Assembly (NCBI GenBank): GCA_025980625.1
Contig: JAICXG010000088.1
Location: 1 to 10,599 of the forward strand
Direction: 5' to 3'
Origin: Chthoniobacterales bacterium
GTDB taxonomy: Bacteria; Verrucomicrobiota; Verrucomicrobiia; Chthoniobacterales; UBA10450
Length of the DNA stretch: 10,599 nt
Positions 1 through 5,464 of this stretch are shown piece after piece. Under the pieces are notes generated by a model that had not been told where the DNA came from, ran no database searches, and worked only from the letters and a program-made list of their open reading frames with translations. The position numbers and the translations under genes were made by a program. Position 1 is the stretch's first letter. Each line of letters opens with the position of its first letter.

Positions 1-54
1 CGGGAACTGTGATCTAAACGCTGCTTCGGGTCCTCTGCAAGCGCAGCCGAACCC

Positions 55-1365
55 TCAGGCCACCGCCAGCTCGATGTTGCCCGGCTCGTGGTCGCGTTGC
101 TGCAGCGCCGCGCGTTCTGCTTCCTTGGTCGCCATCAGTTTGCGCAAGGCGATCCGCGCGACGTTGTTGCGGCCGCATTCTCCGTAAATCAGACCCGAGA
201 GCAGGTCCAGCGACGGCTCTTTATCTCTCCAAGTAACGATCCGCTGAAAGGCGAGAGGATATTCCCAAAGCACGCCGACCACGTCTTCCACTACATCGCT
301 GCCTTCCTCAAAGAGCGGCTCGAGGTCCGCAAAGGGATTGCCATTCGCGTTTCGTTCGCCGGAAAGAAACTGTGCAACCGCGTCAGCCGCAAAAAGCCCT
401 TCCTGGATCCCAAAATAAACGCCATAGGCGAAGATTGGATCGATGAAGCGATGCGCATCGCCGATGCAGATAAAGCCTTTGCCCGTGTAATTGTAGACCT
501 GATAGGAGAAATTCGGGATCGCAGAAACGGGTTCCTGGAGGGTGAGGTCGGGCAGACGCTTCGACAACACAGGAGTCATGTGCCGGCATTCGTGCAGGAA
601 CATTTGCTCCTTTGTCATTCGCGCTTTCTTGAAATAGTCGCTTGTGAAGACGACGCCGACGCTGGTCAGCTCTTCGCTCACTGGAATGAACCAGGCCCAA
701 TAATATTTCGCCTGGTAATAAAGCAGGGTGTTCCCTGGTTGCTCGTGCAGTTCGCTTCCGTTATCGCGAATCGTATTGGCGAACTGACTAAAGAGAGCGA
801 TTTGCTTGTCGGAGCTGCCGGGCACTTTGCGCCCGGTCACCTTGTGGTTAGCGAGAAAGGTGGCGCATCCGGAGGCATCGATCAGCACCTCTGAATACAG
901 ATTGTCTGTCGCTCCGTCTGGAGTCTCGATTTTCAGCCCGATAACAGCGTCGTCCTTGACCAGCGGCGCCAGTGCCCGCGCCTTGATCCATTGCGCGCCG
1001 CGCTCCAGTGCGGCGTCGAAGAGGAGCTTGTCGAATGTGCTCCGCATCACGTTCCAGGTCGAAGTTGGTACCTGCACGTTCTGCTCGTTGCGTCGCACCA
1101 ACCCGACCCAGAAGTCATTCTTACCCTCTGGACCATAAAACACGGCGCCGTGCTTGATCGGATACCGCTGCGCTTCGATGGCCGGGCCAAGCCCGAGTTC
1201 CTTCAGGGTGACTGCGGTTGCTCCTGTCAGCGATTCTCCGACATGGTATCGCGGATGATCGTGGCGTTCGACGATCAACGGTGTGATACCGCGCTGAAGA
1301 AGATGCATCGCGGTCACGGAACCGGCGGGACCGCCGCCCAGAATAATAACAGGGTGTTTTTTCAT
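55..1365 (-). CDS. Flavin-dependent halogenase-like FAD oxidoreductase
   Basis: The 436-residue product is a PHBH-fold flavoprotein of the tryptophan/pyrrole halogenase superfamily. Visible motifs are the FAD dinucleotide-binding GGGPAG (residues 10-15) with acidic E33 ending the second strand, GESL (43-46), DASG (163-166), the halogenase signature WxWxIP as WAWFIP (223-228), and GDAHRFIDPIFAYGV (302-316), which binds FAD. K71, in the context PIKHGAVF, sits where halogenases keep the lysine that forms or positions the hypohalous or chloramine species. Known members use FADH2 from a partner reductase, O2 and halide to halogenate aromatic substrates, free or carrier-bound. No flavin reductase, carrier protein or NRPS/PKS gene lies nearby, so the substrate is unknown. 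A non-halogenating hydroxylase or geranylgeranyl-reductase-like role remains possible. Only a weak ribosome binding site precedes the ATG; the start is chosen because the FAD motif begins at residue 6. It probably forms a separate transcription unit from the secreted-protein gene upstream. Confidence 0.88.
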   Translation of the reverse strand: MKKHPVIILGGGPAGSVTAMHLLQRGITPLIVERHDHPRYHVGESLTGATAVTLKELGLGPAIEAQRYPIKHGAVFYGPEGKNDFWVGLVRRNEQNVQVPTSTWNVMRSTFDKLLFDAALERGAQWIKARALAPLVKDDAVIGLKIETPDGATDNLYSEVLIDASGCATFLANHKVTGRKVPGSSDKQIALFSQFANTIRDNGSELHEQPGNTLLYYQAKYYWAWFIPVSEELTSVGVVFTSDYFKKARMTKEQMFLHECRHMTPVLSKRLPDLTLQEPVSAIPNFSYQVYNYTGKGFICIGDAHRFIDPIFAYGVYFGIQEGLFAADAVAQFLSGERNANGNPFADLEPLFEEGSDVVEDVVGVLWEYPLAFQRIVTWRDKEPSLDLLSGLIYGECGRNNVARIALRKLMATKEAERAALQQRDHEPGNIELAVA

Positions 1366-1440
1366 GGAGATTTACAAAGCAGCGGCAACTCCCGCCTTTA
1401 ACGAGAATGCAATCCTTGCGCCATTTTCGTCAAGGATAGT

Positions 1441-1468
1441 CACTGGCTCAGGTTATACTGAGCCAGTG
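1441..1468. terminator. Perfect 11-bp inverted repeat (hairpin) between two minus-strand genes
   Basis: CACTGGCTCAG (1441-1451) and CTGAGCCAGTG (1458-1468) are perfect reverse complements separated by a 6-nt loop. The hairpin begins 33 bases past the stop of the secreted-protein gene and about 75 bases before the halogenase start, both on the minus strand. No T-run follows on either strand, so it is not a canonical intrinsic terminator. It may be a factor-assisted terminator, an mRNA-stabilising 3' hairpin, or an operator for the halogenase gene. Confidence 0.55.
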
Positions 1469-1501
1469 TCCAAGAATACGCCAGCCCCTGTATCGCTGCC
1501 G

Positions 1502-2908
1502 CTATCGGCCGAGCGAACAGTCGGACTTGATGTTCTGAGCGTAAATGTCGCCGCCATCGGCGCGGCCATCGCTCCAAACCGCCAGCGCCTGACCATTGGC
1601 GGCAAGGGTAAGATCGAGCCGTGACTTTGAGGAGAGGATCGAGGAAACGGCAAAGGGCGGGCAGATGATAGTGCCGCTCGAGTCCACCTTCGCACCCATA
1701 ATTGTGTCCTGGGCGAAAGTGGCCTCCGAGGACCAAACGACCAGCGGTCCCTCGGCAGTAAACGCGCTCGTCACATTGATCACGGCAGCGGAAGTGAACG
1801 GCTGGACTACCAAGCCGGTTGCGCCCCATTGAACAACACCAGCGCCGTCGAATTTCTGTGCGGAGATGCCTTCGTTGGTCAACGGGCCGGGGAGGATTTC
1901 GTCCCAAAAAAGATACGTCGAACCTGTCGCCGGATCATAGGACACGCTCGGGTTAACCTGGTTGTGCGACGTATCGGTTGAACCCGGAACGCCGTTGTGC
2001 GGGAAAGCCTCGGTGCCGTCGCTCAAAATATGCTGAGCACGCGATTGCAAGGGATCGACCTCGTACCAGCCGAACACCGCACCGCCAGCGCCATCCGTTA
2101 CGAAAGGCGGGAAGTTCCCAAATTGCAGCGAGCCGCCGTCAAACACTATCACGTGATCCGTGCCCCAAAGCAGCTCGCCCGTCGGACTAATTTTGTTCGC
2201 CAGGAGGTGCTTCGGGCCGGTGAATCCAGCCGAGGAGACAAAAGAAATGATGGCCGAACCGTCGTCGCCGGCGTGGAGATCAGCCACCGCATAGGTGAGG
2301 CCGGCCGGGGCGGTAATCCGAATGCCACTGCCCCAAAGCCGGTCGCCGGTCGGGCTGAGGCGCTGCAGTACGATGTCGCTGTTATTAATCCAAGCCGCCA
2401 CCGCATAGCCATCGGAAGTGCCGGTGATCTTCGGGTTGCCATTGAAGCCGGCGTCGACTCCAACTTGCCGGCCAAATTTCCCCCAAAGTTGCCGTCCGTA
2501 ACGATCGACCTTCATCACCGTTACATTGCTGACTCCGGGCGGGTGCCGATCGTCTAGAAAAGCGAGCAGGGCATTGCCCTCCGTGTCGACTTCGAGTCCG
2601 TAATCCTGGGTCGAGCTCATTCCGAGATCGGCAAATCGAATCCCGCCGCTCTGCCACTGTGCGAAGCCGCTGGCATCGAGGCGCTGCATATCGACATCAT
2701 ATCCGAAGGGAGGATGACCCGTGGGATCGTTATCGAACCAACTGATGTAGCAGCCGCCGCCGGGCGTGGCGCGAATCTTGGGCTGAACTTGGTCGTCCGG
2801 TTTGATCGCGACGCCGAGGTTAACCATTGGATCGGAACTCCATTGCGCGTGGGCCGCGGAGATTGAAAAGAGTAGAAAGCAGACAGTTGTGAGAAGCGTG
2901 TGTTTCAT
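1502..2908 (-). CDS. Secreted WG-repeat protein, probable beta-propeller
   Basis: The start is placed at the ATG at 2908, because the protein then opens with a clear Sec signal peptide: a basic MKHT, a hydrophobic core and an AHA cleavage site before QWSS. An ATG 36 bases upstream would add a polar extension that hides the signal. The product has 468 residues. The mature part shows about six or seven loose repeats of the pattern [hydrophobic]-x-[KR]-[LVI]-[DS]-x-x-G-x-x-x-W-G, for example MQRLDASGFAQW, VMKVDRYGRQLWG, LQRLSPTGDRLWG, NKISPTGELLWG and QKFDGAGVVQWG, each followed by a beta-rich stretch with AxW or SxW. That is what blades of a beta-propeller look like. No catalytic motif, lipobox or C-terminal sorting domain was recognised. 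It most likely acts outside the cytoplasm, in binding or as a structural protein; its function is unknown. No strong ribosome binding site is visible; the 5' leader is AT-rich around 2965-2980. Confidence 0.85.
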   Translation of the reverse strand: MKHTLLTTVCFLLFSISAAHAQWSSDPMVNLGVAIKPDDQVQPKIRATPGGGCYISWFDNDPTGHPPFGYDVDMQRLDASGFAQWQSGGIRFADLGMSSTQDYGLEVDTEGNALLAFLDDRHPPGVSNVTVMKVDRYGRQLWGKFGRQVGVDAGFNGNPKITGTSDGYAVAAWINNSDIVLQRLSPTGDRLWGSGIRITAPAGLTYAVADLHAGDDGSAIISFVSSAGFTGPKHLLANKISPTGELLWGTDHVIVFDGGSLQFGNFPPFVTDGAGGAVFGWYEVDPLQSRAQHILSDGTEAFPHNGVPGSTDTSHNQVNPSVSYDPATGSTYLFWDEILPGPLTNEGISAQKFDGAGVVQWGATGLVVQPFTSAAVINVTSAFTAEGPLVVWSSEATFAQDTIMGAKVDSSGTIICPPFAVSSILSSKSRLDLTLAANGQALAVWSDGRADGGDIYAQNIKSDCSLGR

Positions 2909-2977
2909 TGGAATTTGCGTCAAACGATCTGTCGAGCATATCAAACCGGCGGCATTCGGCAGCTTAAATTTTATTTA

Positions 2978-3124
2978 GCCTAACGAAACCCCTTGCCGCG
3001 AATCGGCCGAAGATTCTGGAGTGCTCGCCGGGTGCCTACCGATCGAGCAGCGTTGCTTCAGCGCCTGACACGCTCCCGTGATCGCTGCTCGACACCAGAT
3101 GCGTGATCCCGGCAGGCGTTAGGC
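2978..3124. repeat. Intergenic nested inverted repeats bounded by inverted 8-mers
   Basis: The gap between the DUF2237 gene and the secreted-protein gene is bounded by GCCTAACG (2978-2985) and its complement CGTTAGGC (3117-3124). Nested inside are GCCGGG/CCCGGC (3027-3032 and 3108-3113) and a perfect 10-bp inverted repeat TCGAGCAGCG/CGCTGCTCGA (3043-3052 and 3083-3092). Read along the DUF2237 strand, the TAA stop of that gene is part of the first box. The hairpin can serve as a 3' transcript structure. The outer boxes fit the attC R-box consensus (RYYYAAC and GTTRRRY), but the inner L-boxes are not placed as in a standard attC. Confidence 0.5.
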
Positions 3125-3484
3125 TTGCTTTAATGCGTGCGCCTGCAGGTCCTCGAGACTGACGAACTCGAGCGCCGATGAATGCGTCGCCTCGAGGTCG
3201 ACCGGCGGCGCGAGGCCGCGTTCCAACGCCTGCATCCAGCGCGTTACGCAGATGCACCAGCGATCACCCGGCTTCAGTCCCGGAAAACCAAATCGCCTTT
3301 GTGGCGTCACCAAGTCGTTCCCCATCAGCACCGAGTAGTCGAGGAAATCCCTCGTCATCTCCGCACAAACCGTGTGCTGTCCAATGTCTTCCGGTGCGGT
3401 ATGACAAAATCCGTCGCGATGAAAACCGGTCAGCGGGTCCTGGCAACAGGCGCGCAGCTGGGTCCCGAGTACGTTTGTGGGCAT
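3119..3484 (-). CDS. DUF2237 family protein
   Basis: The 121-residue product (from the ATG at 3484) matches the DUF2237 family over its whole length. It has the N-terminal NVLGTQL, then ACCQDPLTGFHRDGFC, a TAPEDIGQHTVCAEMT block, GNDL.TP, the nearly invariant FGFPGLKPGDRWC and a C-terminal LEATH..ALEFVSLEDLQAHA. Several conserved cysteines suggest metal binding or redox chemistry, but no biochemical function is established that I know of. An in-frame ATG at 3520 would add 12 residues (MERRGLVASFYF). I prefer 3484 because family members begin shortly before NVLG; neither start has a convincing ribosome binding site. The gene is divergent from the phosphodiesterase-like gene, leaving 80 bases that must hold both promoters. 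Its TAA stop lies inside a copy of the dispersed 9-mer. Confidence 0.88.
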   Translation of the reverse strand: MPTNVLGTQLRACCQDPLTGFHRDGFCHTAPEDIGQHTVCAEMTRDFLDYSVLMGNDLVTPQRRFGFPGLKPGDRWCICVTRWMQALERGLAPPVDLEATHSSALEFVSLEDLQAHALKQA

Positions 3485-3564
3485 GAAGTAGAAGCTAGCA
3501 ACCAACCCGCGCCGCTCCATTCGAAAATCTCGCCAGTACGATTCCTTCCGGACAAGCTCCGAAC

Positions 3565-4110
3565 GTGCCCACGCGCCAACCCAAAGATTTCGTCTTTGCC
3601 TTCTGGCTCGACCCCGCCGAACGAGCGCGCGCTTTTTTTCACGCCACGATTGCGCGCCTCGCGCGCGAATTCGACGCCGCCCGATTCGAACCGCACGTCA
3701 CACTCGGGCTGCTCGATATGTCCGTGCGCTTGCCGCCGCTCGTTGCCGCGGGGCCGATTCGATTGCGTCCCGTCGGCATCTTCGCTTCCGCCACTTTTAC
3801 GAAAACCCTTTTCGTCAGATTCGCGAGGACTTCGGCCCTGGAGCACCTGCGCCAATCGTTAGGCCTTTATGACCGGCAATACGATCCCCACCTCAGCCTG
3901 CTCTACCGGACGCTTCCGATGGAACACAAAAGGCGGCTGGCCGAGTCGATCTCTTTGCCGTTTTCCACCGTTACTTTCGACAAAATCTCGATTGTTCGCT
4001 GCACGAATCCAACCCGGACACGAGCTGATGTCGAAGCGTGGGAATACCTCCGGTCGAATAAATTGCAGCGCGGGGCTATCGAAAAAAGGTCCAGCCGGCG
4101 GGGAAAATGA
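3565..4110 (+). CDS. 2H phosphoesterase, cyclic phosphodiesterase-like
   Basis: The 181-residue product carries the two H-x-[TS] motifs of the 2H phosphoesterase superfamily: PHVTLG (H44, T46) and PHLSLLY (H109, S111). The opening FAFWLDP, the FEPHVTLGL context, PHLSLLY and a late aromatic-rich VEAWEY fit the plant and yeast cyclic phosphodiesterase (CPDase) branch better than the LigT/ThpR RNA ligase branch. CPDase enzymes open cyclic 2',3' or 1'',2'' phosphates on nucleotides, such as ADP-ribose cyclic phosphate from tRNA splicing or RNA decay; the true substrate here is inferred only. The start is a GTG at 3565, with no clear ribosome binding site. The C-terminal 20 or so residues are basic and probably disordered. 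One copy of the dispersed 9-mer lies in frame and encodes Ser-Leu-Gly just before the second motif. Confidence 0.82.
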   Translation: MPTRQPKDFVFAFWLDPAERARAFFHATIARLAREFDAARFEPHVTLGLLDMSVRLPPLVAAGPIRLRPVGIFASATFTKTLFVRFARTSALEHLRQSLGLYDRQYDPHLSLLYRTLPMEHKRRLAESISLPFSTVTFDKISIVRCTNPTRTRADVEAWEYLRSNKLQRGAIEKRSSRRGK

Positions 4111-4284
4111 GGTTTGGCACAAACGGCTCGACTGCTGGATGCGAATGAGGGAATAGCAAATCGATTCGCCCCTCCTACCACAGGAAGGATCGGGGATTCG
4201 CGGCTCGCCTAAATTTGGTGCTCGACACTCTCAAACAAATGAACAACAAACGTGCGAGGGCTGTCTCTATATCGATATTTAACC

Positions 4285-4313
4285 TTGTTAAATAGTTTGA
4301 CTGATGCTACAAA
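4285..4313 (+). promoter_or_regulatory. Possible sigma-70-type promoter before the sigma factor gene
   Basis: In an AT-rich island of an otherwise GC-rich window, TTGTTA (4285-4290) and TACAAA (4308-4313) are separated by 17 bases. Each matches four of six consensus positions. This would place the transcription start near 4320, leaving a leader of about 65-70 bases before the sigma factor ATG. The remaining sequence from 4111 to 4284 shows nothing I can name. Confidence 0.35.
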
Positions 4314-4388
4314 CTCGATTTCACAAAAGCCGGCAGCCCCGCCCCGTCAGCCGTTTGTGCCTTTACCATACACCTTTTCACCTACCGC

Positions 4389-5252
4389 ATGAGAAATTAT
4401 ATGGCCGCTGAAGATAGCGACACAGGAATAAAGATTTACCTGCGGGAGATCGGGCAAATCCCGCTCCTCACGCCACAGCAGGAGATTGAGCTCGCCGCCA
4501 AAATCAAGAAGGGCGACAAAGAAGCACGCGCCCTGATGATCCGCTCAAATCTGCGTCTGGTCGTCAAGATCGCGCACGACTATGCGAATCTCGGTCTGCC
4601 TCTGCTCGACCTCGTTTCCGAGGGCAACATCGGGCTCATGAAAGCGGTCGAACGTTTTGATCCCGCCAAAGGTGGTAAGCTTTCGACCTATGCCGCTTGG
4701 TGGATTAAACAATCGATCAAGCGCGCGCTCGCCAATCAATCAAAAACGATCCGGTTGCCCGTGCACCTCGTCGACAAGATTTCCAAAATGCGCCGCGTCT
4801 CACTTCAGATGAGCGAGGAGCTCGGCCGCGAACCGACCGACGACGAGCTCGGCGAGGAGATCGGGATTGCTGCGGGCAAAGTCTCGCAGCTCAAGACGGT
4901 CTCGATTCGCCCGGCTTCGCTCGACGCGCCGATCAGCGACGATGACTCGACCGAGTTTGGCGAGATCGTGGGCGACGAAGATGCGCAGACGCCGTTCGAG
5001 CTGTTGCGCGACAAAAACCTCCGCAACGAAGTCGGCGGTTTACTCGATGTGCTCGACGATCGCGAGCGCAAGATCATCTTCTCCCGCTTTGGGCTCGACG
5101 GCGGCAAGCCGAAGACGCTCGAGGAAGTGGGCAAAAAGTTCGGGGTCACGCGCGAACGCATTCGCCAATTGCAGAACATCGCACTCTCGAAGCTGCGCCG
5201 GGCCTTGAACAAAAAAGAGCGCCCGGTCGACGTCGAGCTGAGTGAAGCCTGA
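4389..5252 (+). CDS. RNA polymerase sigma factor, RpoD/SigA-like without region 1.1
   Basis: The 287-residue product is a sigma-70 family factor that directs RNA polymerase to promoters. Region 1.2 (about 11-40: DTGIKIYLREIGQIPLLTPQQE) is followed by region 2 with the signature LDLVSEGNIGLMKAVERFDP (73-92) and the promoter-melting and -10-binding YAAWWIKQSIKRALANQ (101-117). Region 3 (about 125-205) and region 4 follow, the latter ending in a helix-turn-helix TLEEVGKKFGVTRERIRQLQ (about 241-260). The acidic region 1.1 and the large non-conserved region of primary sigma factors are absent. This size and layout fit a group 2 (RpoS/HrdB-like, non-essential) factor, although some lineages have short primary factors. 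An alternative ATG at 4401 removes four residues and has a weak purine stretch in front; 4389 is kept by length. The gene is convergent with the glycosyltransferase pair and contains no copy of the dispersed 9-mer. Confidence 0.95.
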   Translation: MRNYMAAEDSDTGIKIYLREIGQIPLLTPQQEIELAAKIKKGDKEARALMIRSNLRLVVKIAHDYANLGLPLLDLVSEGNIGLMKAVERFDPAKGGKLSTYAAWWIKQSIKRALANQSKTIRLPVHLVDKISKMRRVSLQMSEELGREPTDDELGEEIGIAAGKVSQLKTVSIRPASLDAPISDDDSTEFGEIVGDEDAQTPFELLRDKNLRNEVGGLLDVLDDRERKIIFSRFGLDGGKPKTLEEVGKKFGVTRERIRQLQNIALSKLRRALNKKERPVDVELSEA

Positions 5253-5261
5253 GTCTCCTTC

Positions 5262-5280
5262 GCCTAACGAGGCCTAACGA
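5262..5280 (+). repeat. Tandem pair of the dispersed 9-mer
   Basis: Two direct copies of GCCTAACGA (5262-5270 and 5272-5280) are spaced exactly 10 bases apart, one DNA helical turn. They lie between the sigma factor stop and the following hairpin. It is the only place in the window where two copies sit side by side. Confidence 0.9.
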
Positions 5281-5283
5281 ATT

Positions 5284-5315
5284 CAAGCGCGCGGATGGAA
5301 ACGTCCGCGCGCTTG
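5284..5315 (+). terminator. Strong GC hairpin after the sigma factor gene
   Basis: CAAGCGCGCGGA (5284-5295) and TCCGCGCGCTTG (5304-5315) form a perfect 12-bp stem with an 8-nt loop, starting 32 bases past the sigma factor stop. There is no T-run on either side, so it is terminator-like but not canonical. It stands between convergent transcription units and could act on both. Confidence 0.6.
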
Positions 5316-5464
5316 CGTCATCCCGAGCGGAGCGGAGTCGAGGGATCCCGTCGCGTAATTGAGAAGCAAAACGGGCCCGGAGAGCGGTTCGCCCTCGCTG
5401 CAACCCATGCTTCTCGTTTCGCCGCGGGATCCTTCGACTCCGCTGCGCTCCGCTCAGGATGACG
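5316..5464. repeat. Palindromic REP/MITE-like element
   Basis: The left arm (5316-5350) and right arm (5425-5464) are reverse complements apart from two substitutions and one 5-base insertion in the right arm. Both begin CGTCATCC at the outer end and finish with GGATCCCG at the inner end. A further inner pair GAGAAGC/GCTTCTC (5361-5367 and 5409-5415) makes the whole 149-bp unit an extended imperfect palindrome around a GC-rich centre. The arm sequence resembles a CGTCATCCTGAGCG...GGATC repeat I associate with intergenic regions of soil bacteria; copy number in this genome cannot be seen here. There is no coding potential and no clear target-site duplication. The right arm supplies the stop codon of the adjoining glycosyltransferase gene. 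Confidence 0.75.

Noticed and set aside
88..894. Open frame of 268 codons on the plus strand, opposite the halogenase
   Set aside because: No domain is recognisable and the minus strand encodes all halogenase motifs through this region.
3036..3257. Small minus-strand open frame in the gap after the DUF2237 gene
   Set aside because: It overlaps the DUF2237 gene out of frame and runs through the inverted repeats; there is no ribosome binding site or recognisable protein feature.
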